Source: Ensifer sp. MPMI2T (GTDB lineage: Bacteria > Pseudomonadota > Alphaproteobacteria > Rhizobiales > Rhizobiaceae). From it: a stretch of 64,000 nt of DNA. The stretch's first letter is position 1. Each line of letters starts with the position of its first letter. The notes beneath the pieces were generated by a model that was not told the DNA's origin, did not search any database, and saw only the letters and a list, made by a program, of their open reading frames with translations. Where the stretch lies: assembly GCF_004827385.1 (NCBI RefSeq), contig NZ_SRXN01000005.1, positions 1-64,000 on the forward strand, read 5' to 3'. This document shows, one piece after another, positions 20,485-28,610 of the stretch. The translations under genes and the position numbers were made by a program.

Positions 20485-21510
20485 TTACGCCGCACCTCTG
20501 GAGAAGAGTTCAAGATAGGCGTCGGTGATCGCCTGCTCGGAAAAGCGCGTGCGCAAGGTTTCGCGGCCGCCGGCACTCAGTCTTTCCCGAAGCTCCGGAT
20601 CGTCGCGCAGTCGACGGATTGCATTTGCCAAACCCTCGTCGTCGCCGCGGTCCACCATTAACGCGTCGACTTCGTCCGTCATCACCCAGGATGGCCCCTC
20701 CGCGCGCGAGGAGATCGTCGCCTTTCCCGCGCCCCAGCCTTCGAAGCATACGTTGCCGAGCGGCTCGTGCAATGAATTGATGACGAAGACGTCACCGGCA
20801 GCGAGATAGCCGTAGGCATTGGTCTGCCAGCCTGCAAACCGGACGCGATCGCGAAGACCCAACTCGTCCGTCAGACCGTCGAGCCGCTCGCGATCGGGCC
20901 CGTCTCCGACGAGCCAAAGATGGGCGCCGTCGACTTTCTTGATCGCACGGATAAGCCCGTCGAAGCCCTTGCGTTTGACGAACCGGCCCATGCCGACGAC
21001 CACGAATGCGTCGGCCGGTGTCTGCATCTCCTTACGCGCGATGGGAGCGACCGGTATCGCCCGGGTGAAATTCGCGATGACTTCGATGTCGCGCTTCCAT
21101 CCGAGCTCGCGAACCTTCGCAGCCATGTCCGGGGTGATGCAAACCAGCGTCTCCACATTGGTGTAGTAGCCGAGATGCTCGGGATAGTCACCGAGGCGTG
21201 AGATGCGGAAGGCGTCCCTGTATGCCGGCATGAACCGGCTTGCCCGCAATTGCCACGCCATGATGACGTCCGGCCGGAACTCGCGGAGAATCCGCCGCAT
21301 CCGCCACTGCAGAAGGAAACGCGAAAACGATATCCTGCGGAAGATACCTTCATAGACTGTCGCGCTGCCTTCGATATCCTTGCGCCAACTGCGGTCGGGC
21401 CGGATGAGCACGCGCTGTTCGACGCCCCTGTCATGCAGGGCATTGACGAGGTTGACGAAGAATCGTTCTGCTCCGCCTTCCTGGCCGAAGTGAATATGCA
21501 TGACCTTCAT
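20485..21510 (-). CDS. lpsD: LPS core glycosyltransferase LpsD
   Basis: A 341-residue GT4-type glycosyltransferase, paralogous to LpsE. Motifs: KVMHIHFGQEGGAERFFVNL at the N-terminus, VGMGRFVKRKGFDGLIRAI, LVGDGPDRERLDGL and HEPLGNVCFEGWGAGKATIS near the donor site. In the LpsE position the last motif reads EAWAQGTPVVS, so the donor pocket differs slightly. It lies 42 bp downstream of lpsC. Position in the cluster, rather than any biochemical signature, decides the name lpsD versus lpsE. Confidence 0.9.
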   Translation of the reverse strand: MKVMHIHFGQEGGAERFFVNLVNALHDRGVEQRVLIRPDRSWRKDIEGSATVYEGIFRRISFSRFLLQWRMRRILREFRPDVIMAWQLRASRFMPAYRDAFRISRLGDYPEHLGYYTNVETLVCITPDMAAKVRELGWKRDIEVIANFTRAIPVAPIARKEMQTPADAFVVVGMGRFVKRKGFDGLIRAIKKVDGAHLWLVGDGPDRERLDGLTDELGLRDRVRFAGWQTNAYGYLAAGDVFVINSLHEPLGNVCFEGWGAGKATISSRAEGPSWVMTDEVDALMVDRGDDEGLANAIRRLRDDPELRERLSAGGRETLRTRFSEQAITDAYLELFSRGAA

Positions 21511-21552
21511 GGCTTACCTTTCGAGGCTTGGATCACGTTCCCCGGAATCGAA

Positions 21553-22365
21553 CTAGTGGGAAAGCGCGTCGTCGGTATTCGGCCGTGCCTTGAGAGCGTG
21601 CCTTTGATAGATCTTGGCCGCCGTCAGAAAAGCATAAACGGCTCCCGTCATAGCCTCGATGAAGCCTGGCAGACCGCAGCGCCAAAGGCCGTTGCGAAAA
21701 TAGAGGCGTAAGAAATAAAGCGGTGGACCGAAGACGAGCTTGTAGGACCTGGGCGGCAGGCCTGCTTCAAACTGTTGGTCGGCTTTCAGGCTTGAGTACT
21801 TGTTTTCCTTGAGGATCTGCTCGTCCATCACCAGCGGCCGGAAATGAAGAAGGCTGCCGGCGCGGGCGCTTTCGACCTGGCCGTCTGGTACGATGCCTTC
21901 ATGCACTTTCTGGCTGAGATCGTATCGTCCCCTGCCCCGGCGGATCAGTCGCAGGTTTCGCCGCTCACGCACCTTTACCGGCGTGTAGCCATAGCCAATC
22001 AGGTAAGGTCGTCGCGCAACGCGCCAGCCCACCGTATCCGCGGGGGCTCGGAGAAGGTCAGGCAAAAGCTTGCGCAGCGGCGCATCCAGCCGTTCGTCCG
22101 CATCGATGTTTAAGCACCAAGGCTGGCTGCATTGCTCCAGCGCGAACTGCTTCTGTCCCGCATAGCCGCGCCACGGCTCATACATGAATCGGATCGGCCA
22201 GCCGTTATCGATATAGGACTGCACCAGGGACGCCGTGCCGTCGGTTGAGCCCGAATCGACGATGACGATCTCGGCGCATTGATCGAGGCTTTCGATGCAA
22301 TTGCCCAGATAGCCTTCTTCATTGAGGCAGATGATGAAAGCGGAAAGCGGAAGCCTGGAGGTCAC
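21553..22365 (-). CDS. lpsC: LPS core glycosyltransferase LpsC (family 2)
   Basis: A 270-residue GT-A, family 2 enzyme of the WaaE/KdtX type (beta-1,4-glucosyltransferase-like). It shows LSAFIICLNEEGYLGNCIESL, the EIVIVDSGSTDGT nucleotide-binding loop and the metal-binding NIDADERL (DxD). A C-terminal hydrophobic pair (YKLVFGPPLYFLRLYF and MTGAVYAFLTAAKIY) suggests peripheral membrane attachment. It heads the lpsC-lpsD-lpsE run and lies 143 bp downstream of lrp on the same strand. Confidence 0.9.
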   Translation of the reverse strand: MTSRLPLSAFIICLNEEGYLGNCIESLDQCAEIVIVDSGSTDGTASLVQSYIDNGWPIRFMYEPWRGYAGQKQFALEQCSQPWCLNIDADERLDAPLRKLLPDLLRAPADTVGWRVARRPYLIGYGYTPVKVRERRNLRLIRRGRGRYDLSQKVHEGIVPDGQVESARAGSLLHFRPLVMDEQILKENKYSSLKADQQFEAGLPPRSYKLVFGPPLYFLRLYFRNGLWRCGLPGFIEAMTGAVYAFLTAAKIYQRHALKARPNTDDALSH

Positions 22366-22508
22366 GCCGATGCCTTTTCAAGCCGTTTGCGAAATGAGCC
22401 GGCCCGGCCCACGAAACATTCCGGTACTTTCCCCAAGCGGGAGCGTGTCTTCACGAGTACTTTCCTACAGGGGCCGCAGGCTGAACGCGGCGAACGCCTG
22501 CCGCGCGG

Positions 22509-22979
22509 CTAGATTTCGACCTGGCACGCGTCCTTCACCTGGCGGATCGTCAGCATCGTGCGCACCGTATCGACATTGTCGGTTGCCGTTAGTTCCTCAA
22601 TAACGAAATCCTGGAAGCTCGCAAGGTTCTCGGCTACGCACTGCAGCAGAAAATCGGATTCGCCCGAGACCAGCCATGCCTCGCGGACGAGCGGCCACGA
22701 GGCCGTGCGCGCCGCGAATGCTTTCAGGTTCGCGTCCGATTGATGCTTGAGGCCGACCATGCAGAAGGCAACGAGGTCGTAGCCGAGCGCCGACGCGTTT
22801 AGCAGCGCGCGGTAGCCGCGAATGACGCCGGCTTCCTCCAGCTTGCGGACGCGACGCAGACAAGGGGGCGCCGAGATGCCCACGCGCTCGGCAAGCTCGA
22901 CATTCGTCATCCGGCCGTTGTTCTGCAGTTCGCGCAGTATTTTCATATCGATGGCATCGAGCTCAACGCGCATGACCAT
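22509..22979 (-). CDS. lrp: Lrp/AsnC family transcriptional regulator
   Basis: A 156-residue regulator with an N-terminal helix-turn-helix (residues about 8-60: LDAIDMKILRELQNNGRMTN, VELAERVGISAPPCLRRVRKLEEAGVI) and a C-terminal RAM/AsnC effector domain (VREAWLVSGESDFLLQCVA, VDTVRTMLTIRQVKDA). Members sense amino acids and form octamers. It is the lrp gene of the Sinorhizobium LPS-core region. ATG 22973 (MRVELD) is an equally good start. The effector is not evident from the sequence. Confidence 0.92.
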   Translation of the reverse strand: MVMRVELDAIDMKILRELQNNGRMTNVELAERVGISAPPCLRRVRKLEEAGVIRGYRALLNASALGYDLVAFCMVGLKHQSDANLKAFAARTASWPLVREAWLVSGESDFLLQCVAENLASFQDFVIEELTATDNVDTVRTMLTIRQVKDACQVEI

Positions 22980-23484
22980 TGCCTAGCATCCCCATTTTTC
23001 GTCGGCCTTGGCGAGGAGGCCTTATATGCTCGCCAGCAGGATCGTCGACCGGACCAAGCAGCCCTCGCTGCGACTGCCCCGGCGAATGTTGCGCCAATCG
23101 CCGCCTCAAACCCGCAACGGGACGATAGCGCCGTCGCCACGAATGCGACAGGTCTGCCATTCCTGCAAGCGGCTAATTCCGTTTCGGTGAGTAGCATGCA
23201 ACCGGACGCCAAAACGAGAGCACGCACTGCCGCATGCACAAAAACCTTCGCATGGGCGTTTGTGAGAAAACCGAGCGAAAACAATCGTGGCTTCCAAGGG
23301 CGGTTTGTAACCGATGCATCGGAGAACTCCTCCGGAACGGAAGCAGCGCAACAAAGCGGGTTGCCGTTGCGGCGGAAGCGCGCACCGTGGTCGGCCGAAG
23401 CCTTGAAAACGATGCAAAAATGCCCGATCTGGTGCCAAAACGCTGCCCATGCCCCAAGCACTTGTGTGTATCGGCGGCCGCACC
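22980..23484. other. Intergenic region between lrp and trxB, no convincing gene
   Basis: About 500 bp with overlapping ORFs in several frames (up to about 170 codons), none with a domain, ribosome site or consistent coding bias. It must hold the lrp promoter on the minus strand near 22985-23050. No repeat or RNA structure was recognised. Confidence 0.5.
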
Positions 23485-23513
23485 CTTGAAAGTACGAGCG
23501 GTGAATACCTAAA
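23485..23513 (+). promoter_or_regulatory. Candidate housekeeping promoter of trxB
   Basis: cttgaa (23485-23490), a 17-bp spacer, then cctaaa (23508-23513), close to the rhizobial CTTGAC-N17-CTATAT pattern at -35 and weaker at -10. Confidence 0.4.
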
Positions 23514-23589
23514 GTAAGGCGATATTTTGCCAGTAACCACGGAACCGGATGATGCTGCCTCGGCGCTCCGGCCTATCAAGGACACGTTC

Positions 23590-24564
23590 ATGACCGCCCG
23601 CCATACCAAAGTGCTGATCATCGGCTCCGGCCCTGCTGGCTATACTGCGGCGATCTATACGGCACGCGCCATGCTTTCGCCGGTGCTGATCGCAGGCATG
23701 GAACAGGGCGGCCAATTGATGATCACCACCGACGTGGAGAACTATCCCGGCTATGCCGATCCGGTCCAGGGGCCGTGGATGATGGAACAGATGCTGAAGC
23801 AGGCGACGCATGTCGGCGCGGAGATCGTCAATGATCTTGTTACCGATGTCGATCTTTCCGTCCGTCCCTTTCGCATCAAGACCGATAGTGGCAACGACTG
23901 GACGACGGACGCATTGATCATTGCCACCGGCGCAAAGGCGAAGTGGCTCGGCATCGAAACCGAATCGACCTTCATGGGCTTCGGGGTTTCGGCATGCGCC
24001 ACCTGCGATGGTTTCTTCTATCGGAACAAGGATGTCATCGTCGTCGGCGGCGGCAATTCTGCCGTGGAAGAAGCGCTCTACCTTTCGAACCTGGCAAAGA
24101 CCGTCACCGTCGTTCATCGCCGTGACGCGTTCCGGGCGGAAAAGATCCTTCAGGAGCGTCTCTTCGCGAAGCCGAACGTGAAGGTCATCTGGGACCACGA
24201 GGTTATCGAATATCTCGGTAAGCCCGCAAAGCCGCCGATGCCTGCTTCCGTCAACGGCGTGAAGCTTCGCAACACTAAGACTGGCGAAACCACGGACATG
24301 GTGACCGATGGCGTATTCGTCGCGATTGGCCACGCACCGGCGGTAGAGTTGTTCAAGGGCAAGCTTCGCCAGAAGCCGAACGGCTATCTCTGGACCGCGC
24401 CGGATTCGACGGCGACCGATGTCGCAGGCGTATTTGCTGCCGGTGATGTCACAGACGACGTCTATCGTCAGGCAGTCACGGCCGCCGGCATGGGCTGCAT
24501 GGCGGCGCTGGAGGCGGAGAAATATCTGGCGGGTCATATGCCCGTCGCAATTGCAGCCGAATAG
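23590..24564 (+). CDS. trxB: Thioredoxin reductase (NADPH)
   Basis: A 324-residue FAD/NADPH flavoprotein that reduces thioredoxin. Visible are the FAD dinucleotide fold VLIIGSGPAGYTAA (residues 8-21), the redox pair C136-A-T-C139 in ACATCDGFF, the NADPH fold VIVVGGGNSAVEEAL and the C-terminal FAAGDVTDDVYRQAVTAAG. ATG 23590 was chosen: aagga lies 8 bp upstream and the family begins here; the frame from TTG 23527 adds 21 non-homologous residues. The next gene encodes the redox-responsive regulator LsrB, which suggests a shared role in thiol homeostasis. Confidence 0.96.
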   Translation: MTARHTKVLIIGSGPAGYTAAIYTARAMLSPVLIAGMEQGGQLMITTDVENYPGYADPVQGPWMMEQMLKQATHVGAEIVNDLVTDVDLSVRPFRIKTDSGNDWTTDALIIATGAKAKWLGIETESTFMGFGVSACATCDGFFYRNKDVIVVGGGNSAVEEALYLSNLAKTVTVVHRRDAFRAEKILQERLFAKPNVKVIWDHEVIEYLGKPAKPPMPASVNGVKLRNTKTGETTDMVTDGVFVAIGHAPAVELFKGKLRQKPNGYLWTAPDSTATDVAGVFAAGDVTDDVYRQAVTAAGMGCMAALEAEKYLAGHMPVAIAAE

Positions 24565-24671
24565 AAGCTGCGAATCGGGGCGCGCGCCGCAAGGCGCCGC
24601 GTCTCGCGTGGGAACAGATGCATCAGCCACAACCGGAGGACGATTATACAATTCCCCGGTAGTGGTCGTTT

Positions 24672-25580
24672 ATGGGGGCATTCATGTCGTTAGACTGGGA
24701 TAAACTGCGCATATTTCATGCGGCGGCCGAGGCAGGCTCGTTCACGCACGCGGCAGACAAACTCCATCTTTCGCAATCGGCCATCAGCCGTCAGGTCAGT
24801 TCGCTCGAACAGGACGTTGGCATCAAGCTGTTTCATCGCCACGCCCGCGGCCTGATCCTCACCGAACAGGGCGAGATTCTCTACCGCACCGCGCACGAGG
24901 TGCTGATGAAGCTTGAGAGCGTCAAGGTGCAACTGACCGAGACGACCGACAAGCCTACCGGCAAGCTGCGCATCACCACCACGGTCGGCCTCGGGCAGGG
25001 CTGGTTGACCGACAAGGTACAGGAATTCATGTCGCTGCACCCCGACGTGCAGGTCCAGCTCATCCTCGACAATGAGGAGCTCGACGTGAATATGCGGCAC
25101 GCCGATTGCGCGATCCGGCTGCGCCAGCCTCAGCAGTCGGATCTGATCCAGCGCAAGCTTTTCACGGTGCACATGCATATCTATGCCGCTCCCTCCTACA
25201 TCAACAAATACGGCGAGCCCCAGTCCGTCGAGGATCTGGACAATCACCGGATCATCACCTTCGGTGAGCCGGCGCCCAACTACCTGCTCGATGTGAATTG
25301 GCTGGAGATCGCCGGACGCGATCATGACAATCCGCGTATCTCGCATCTGCAGATCAACAGCCAGACGTCAATCAAGCGCGCCTGCCTGCTCGGAATCGGC
25401 ATTGCCATGCTTCCCGATTACATCGTCGGCCGCGACCCGGGGCTGATTCAGCTTCCGATCAGCGCGGACATTCCCTCGTTCGACACCTATTTCTGCTATC
25501 CGGACGAAATGAAGAACGCGGCGAAGCTGAAAGTCTTCCGTGACTATATCGTTGCCAAGGCGCGCAACTGGAATTTTTGA
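24672..25580 (+). CDS. lsrB: LysR-type redox/symbiosis regulator LsrB
   Basis: A 302-residue LysR regulator: N-terminal winged helix (residues 7-66, WDKLRIFHAAAEAGSFTHAA, LSQSAISRQVSSLEQDVG) and an effector domain. It follows trxB as S. meliloti lsrB does; that protein controls LPS and oxidative-stress genes. There are exactly three cysteines, at 146, 238 and 275 counted from ATG 24672, matching the redox-active positions I recall for LsrB. ATG 24684 (MSLDWDK) is an alternative start. The AbcR sRNA pair follows, on the same strand. Confidence 0.92.
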   Translation: MGAFMSLDWDKLRIFHAAAEAGSFTHAADKLHLSQSAISRQVSSLEQDVGIKLFHRHARGLILTEQGEILYRTAHEVLMKLESVKVQLTETTDKPTGKLRITTTVGLGQGWLTDKVQEFMSLHPDVQVQLILDNEELDVNMRHADCAIRLRQPQQSDLIQRKLFTVHMHIYAAPSYINKYGEPQSVEDLDNHRIITFGEPAPNYLLDVNWLEIAGRDHDNPRISHLQINSQTSIKRACLLGIGIAMLPDYIVGRDPGLIQLPISADIPSFDTYFCYPDEMKNAAKLKVFRDYIVAKARNWNF

Positions 25581-25751
25581 CGCCTGCATCAGTTGCTTGA
25601 ATTCTGAGCAATTGCTCACATTAATCGTAAGTCACTGTTTTAAAAAGACATATTCTAACTCAGGAGAAGGCTTTCGTAGCCCACATACATTGTGCGCCGC
25701 AAAAATGTGCAGGAATGCGCGCACGACATGGCTGTCATGCATATTAAATGA

Positions 25752-25780
25752 TTGCTGCGCGCCCAAAAAAACAGCATACC
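25752..25780 (+). promoter_or_regulatory. Promoter of the first AbcR-type sRNA
   Basis: ttgctg (25752-25757), 17 bp, catacc (25775-25780). Start of transcription would be near 25787, matching the start of similarity to the second sRNA copy (gctgatgcat at 25788). Confidence 0.55.
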
Positions 25781-25787
25781 ACACCCA

Positions 25788-25907
25788 GCTGATGCATCTT
25801 TGGTGGCTTCTCCTCCCAGTGCCACCGCAGCAGCTGTTCCCCTCTGGAGGTTCTTATTACCTTCACAACTACAAGGGCCCAAGTTTTCTTGCGGCCCTCT
25901 TTTTTTG
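25788..25907 (+). ncRNA. abcR1: AbcR1-type trans-acting sRNA (first tandem copy)
   Basis: About 120 nt of this sequence recurs at 25994-26109. Features: a hairpin with arms ggtggc/gccacc presenting a single-stranded ctcctccca loop (anti-Shine-Dalgarno type); a second exposed ttcccctctgg tract; and a terminator with arms agggcc/ggccct followed by seven T residues. In Sinorhizobium and Agrobacterium, AbcR sRNAs act with Hfq to silence ABC-transporter mRNAs at the ribosome site, and the tandem pair lies between lsrB and an ArsR gene as here. Which copy is AbcR1 is inferred from order and length. Confidence 0.88.
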
Positions 25908-25957
25908 CCCGCCGTTTTGCGCACAGCCGTCAGTTGAGAAAATCGCGGAGCGAGCTA

Positions 25958-25986
25958 TTGAAAGCCGCCATCGCCCTCCCCATATT
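25958..25986 (+). promoter_or_regulatory. Promoter of the second AbcR-type sRNA
   Basis: ttgaaa (25958-25963), exactly 17 bp, catatt (25981-25986). Transcription would start near 25993, so the second sRNA has its own promoter between the two genes. Confidence 0.65.
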
Positions 25987-25993
25987 GCTTTTT

Positions 25994-26109
25994 GGCTGAT
26001 GCATTTGGCGGCACTCTCCTCCCAGCCGCCGCAGCAGCTGTTCCCCTCTGGAGGTTTGAAACCTTCACAACTGTAAGGGCCCAAGTTTTCTTGTGGCCCT
26101 CTTTTTTTG
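25994..26109 (+). ncRNA. abcR2: AbcR2-type trans-acting sRNA (second tandem copy)
   Basis: About 116 nt, similar to the copy at 25788. The first stem is ggcggc/gccgcc, so one base pair of the first copy (T-A) is replaced by C-G, a compensatory change supporting the fold. The ctcctccca loop and the ttcccctctgg tract are identical in both. The terminator is agggcc/ggccct with a run of T. Upstream bases between the copies do not match, so regulation may differ while targets overlap. Confidence 0.88.
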
Positions 26110-26172
26110 CCGCGAAACTGCGTGATTTCGGATCGTCCTACTGCTCTCGAAATCACGGGCATGTGATTTGTG

Positions 26173-26200
26173 TATCGAGTTTTCTCGATACATATATCGA
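26173..26200. promoter_or_regulatory. Candidate ArsR operator
   Basis: Three half-sites in alternating orientation: tatcga (26173-26178), tcgata (26185-26190), tatcga (26195-26200), spaced 6 and 4 bp. The AT-rich cluster ends 24 bp before the start of the ArsR gene, as expected for autorepression. Confidence 0.5.
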
Positions 26201-26224
26201 TGTAACTAGGTATGACGATTTGCG

Positions 26225-26515
26225 ATGGACAAAGACGAAATCCTGAAAGCGTTGGCGCATCCGGCCCGTATGGACATCCTCACGTGGCTGAAGGAGCCAG
26301 AGGTGCATTTTTCCGGTCAGGAACATCCTCTCGAGATGGGGGTGTGCGCCGGGCAGTTCGAACGTTGCGGACTGTCGCAATCGACTGTGTCGTCTCACCT
26401 CGCGGTGTTGCAGCGCGCCGGCTTGGTGACCACCCGCCGTGTTGGCCAATGGGTCTTTTACAAGCGCAACGAGGAAACGATCGCCGAGTTCCTGAAGGCT
26501 ATCGGCAACCTTTGA
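26225..26515 (+). CDS. ArsR/SmtB family transcriptional regulator
   Basis: A 96-residue winged-helix repressor: KDEILKALAHPARMDILTWL at the N-terminus, recognition helix in GLSQSTVSSHLAVLQRAGLV, wing in TTRRVGQWVFYKRNEE. Cysteines occur in the VCAGQFERCG loop (about residues 41 and 48), but the classical CxC metal-binding alpha-3 motif is absent, so the inducer may be organic or redox rather than a metal. It is 46 bp upstream of an old yellow enzyme gene on the same strand, which suggests a repressor-enzyme pair like NemR-NemA. ATG 26225 has only a weak ribosome site. Confidence 0.9.
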   Translation: MDKDEILKALAHPARMDILTWLKEPEVHFSGQEHPLEMGVCAGQFERCGLSQSTVSSHLAVLQRAGLVTTRRVGQWVFYKRNEETIAEFLKAIGNL

Positions 26516-26561
26516 CGCCATTCTTCCTCCCAAGCCTCAACCGAAACGGAAAGGACATTTC

Positions 26562-27683
26562 ATGGCTTCTCTTTTCGACCCGATTACGATCGGTGACATC
26601 ACGCTCAACAACCGAGTCGTGATGGCTCCGCTCACCCGCAACCGCTCGCCGAAAGCGGTCCCCAATACGATGAACGCAACCTATTACGAGCAGCGCGCTT
26701 CCGCCGGCTTGCTGATTACGGAAGCGACGGCGATTACCCATCAGGGGCAAGGCTATGCGGACGTTCCGGGCCTCTATACGCCGGAGGCGCTCGAAGGATG
26801 GCGCAAGGTGACGGATGCCGTTCACAAGGGTGGCGGCAAGATCGTCGTCCAGATGTGGCACGTCGGCCGCATCTCACACACCTCTCTCCAGCCAAATGGC
26901 GGTCAACCCGTGGCTCCGTCGGCGATCCGGGCAAAGTCGAAAACCTATCTTGTCAATGGAGACGGAACCGGCAGCTTTACCGAAACGTCCGAACCCCGCG
27001 CGCTTGAACTGTCAGAAATTGCCGGCATCGTCGAAGACTACCGTAAGGCTGCACGCGCCGCGATCGATGTCGGGTTCGACGGTGTCGAAGTTCACGCCGC
27101 GAACGGTTACCTGATCGACCAGTTCCTTCGCTCCAGTTCCAACAAGCGGACAGACGCCTATGGCGGCTCGATCGAGAATCGCGCGCGCTTTCTCTTCGAG
27201 GTCGTTGACGTGATCACGAACGAGATCGGCGCCGGCCGTGTCGGCATCCGCATTTCGCCGGTCACCCCGTCCAATGACGCCTTTGACCCGGAACCGCAGG
27301 CACTCTTCACCTATGTGGTGGAAAAGCTCGCTCGTTATCCGCTTGCCTATGTTCACATCGTTGAAGGTGCTACGGGCGGAGCGCGCGATCACCAGCAGGG
27401 CGATAACCCCTTCGACTACGCCGGGCTGCGCGCTGCTTACACCGCGGTCGGCGGCAAGGCTGCCTGGATGGCGAACAACGGATACGATCGCGACCTCGCC
27501 GTCAGAACCGTCGAAAGTGGTGAGGCCGATCTGGTCGCTTTCGGTAAGCCGTTCATTGCCAACCCGGACCTCGTCCGCCGGCTAAAGGATGGCGCCCCGC
27601 TCAATGCGCCCGACCAGGCAACCTTCTACGGCGGTGGCGCCAGGGGATACACCGACTATCCGTTGCTCGAGGAAGTGGCTTGA
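26562..27683 (+). CDS. Old yellow enzyme family alkene reductase (NemA-like)
   Basis: A 373-residue FMN-dependent, NAD(P)H-using reductase of activated alkenes and nitro compounds. Motifs: LFDPITIGDITLNNRVVMAPLTR (FMN binding), QMWHVGRISH, the substrate-binding His-Asn pair in EVHAANGYLIDQFL, and SNKRTDAYGGSIENRARF. The closest described relatives are N-ethylmaleimide reductases. aaagga precedes ATG 26562. It is probably co-transcribed with and controlled by the ArsR gene, responding to electrophiles. Confidence 0.93.
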   Translation: MASLFDPITIGDITLNNRVVMAPLTRNRSPKAVPNTMNATYYEQRASAGLLITEATAITHQGQGYADVPGLYTPEALEGWRKVTDAVHKGGGKIVVQMWHVGRISHTSLQPNGGQPVAPSAIRAKSKTYLVNGDGTGSFTETSEPRALELSEIAGIVEDYRKAARAAIDVGFDGVEVHAANGYLIDQFLRSSSNKRTDAYGGSIENRARFLFEVVDVITNEIGAGRVGIRISPVTPSNDAFDPEPQALFTYVVEKLARYPLAYVHIVEGATGGARDHQQGDNPFDYAGLRAAYTAVGGKAAWMANNGYDRDLAVRTVESGEADLVAFGKPFIANPDLVRRLKDGAPLNAPDQATFYGGGARGYTDYPLLEEVA

Positions 27684-27700
27684 GACCTGAACACGAACGG

Positions 27701-27722
27701 AGGGCCCCCGCGGGGGCCCTTT
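27701..27722 (+). terminator. Terminator after the old yellow enzyme gene
   Basis: agggcccccgcgggggccct is a perfect 20-bp palindrome followed by a short tt. It lies 17 bp after the stop. The T-tract is weak. Confidence 0.55.
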
Positions 27723-27750
27723 CGAATAACGAAATGCTTATTCAGTCCTG

Positions 27751-28545
27751 ATGTTTGCTTCGTGGATTAAAAGATGGTCGCTCCTGCCCGATGGCGAGGC
27801 GATCACCACCCGTTCGAGTCAGCTGCTGCCGGTACGCTGGCGCGGCCTGCCGGCCATGCTCAAGGTTGCGCGGGAAGCAGAGGAAAAATTCGGCGGGCGG
27901 CTCCTGCGGTGGTGGGATGGTCATGGCGCGGCACGCGTCTATGCCGAGGAGGGCGACGCAATCCTCCTTGAACGCGCGGAAAGTCGGCTTTCCCTTTTCC
28001 ACATGGCCATGACCGGTGGCGATGATGCTGCAACCCGTATCATTTGCAGGACGATCGCCGCGCTGCACGCTCCACGCTCAACGCCGCTTCCGGACCTCGT
28101 CCCGCTCGAGCGATGGTTCGAGGCACTGGAGCGGGCTGCCCGTGCCGAGGGGGGCCTGTTCGAGATCTGCGCTGGCGCAGCGAGGGTGCTTTTCGCTGAT
28201 CCTCATCCGCCCAGCGTGCTGCACGGCGATATTCACCATGGGAACATTCTCGATTTTGGCGAACGCGGCTGGCTCGCGATCGATCCGAAACGCCTCCACG
28301 GCGAGCGTGGCTTCGACTACGCGAACCTTTTTTGTAACCCCGAGTTGCCGATCGTCACCGCTCCCGGCCGATTGGAGAAACAACTCGCTGTCGTGGCGGA
28401 TGAGACAACGCTCGAACCGCGGCGGGTTCTTCACTGGGTCCTCGCCTATGCCGGCCTATCGGCCGCCTGGTTTCTTGAGGACGGCGAAAGTGCCGAACGT
28501 CCGCTTGCGATGGCGGAGATTGCCGCGGCTGCCCTGAACCGTTAA
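27751..28545 (+). CDS. Aminoglycoside 6-phosphotransferase-like kinase (APH(6)/Hur)
   Basis: A 264-residue small-molecule kinase of the aminoglycoside/hydroxyurea kinase family that includes streptomycin 6-kinases. Catalytic loop VLHGDIHHGNIL (Asp in HGD, Asn in GN), metal Asp in AIDPKRLHGERGFD, and an N-terminal lobe with LKVAREAEEKFGGRLLRWWDG and AILLERAE. Chromosomal homologues are common in rhizobia and need not confer resistance; their native substrate is unknown. No clear ribosome site precedes ATG 27751. The next gene is a GNAT acetyltransferase 65 bp downstream. Confidence 0.82.
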   Translation: MFASWIKRWSLLPDGEAITTRSSQLLPVRWRGLPAMLKVAREAEEKFGGRLLRWWDGHGAARVYAEEGDAILLERAESRLSLFHMAMTGGDDAATRIICRTIAALHAPRSTPLPDLVPLERWFEALERAARAEGGLFEICAGAARVLFADPHPPSVLHGDIHHGNILDFGERGWLAIDPKRLHGERGFDYANLFCNPELPIVTAPGRLEKQLAVVADETTLEPRRVLHWVLAYAGLSAAWFLEDGESAERPLAMAEIAAAALNR

Positions 28546-28610
28546 TGCTCACCGCGTTCTCAATAGCCGCGTCGCGGCGTTGTTGATCGAGAGCAGTCAG
28601 GGAGAACAAC

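Noticed and set aside
22476-22501. gcaggc/gcctgc hairpin downstream of lrp
   Set aside because: The 6-bp arms with a 14-base loop and no T-tract are too weak to call a terminator in GC-rich DNA.
23187-23489. Plus-strand 100-residue ORF upstream of trxB
   Set aside because: No domain and low-complexity basic composition; overlapping frames on both strands are equally long, so it is probably chance.
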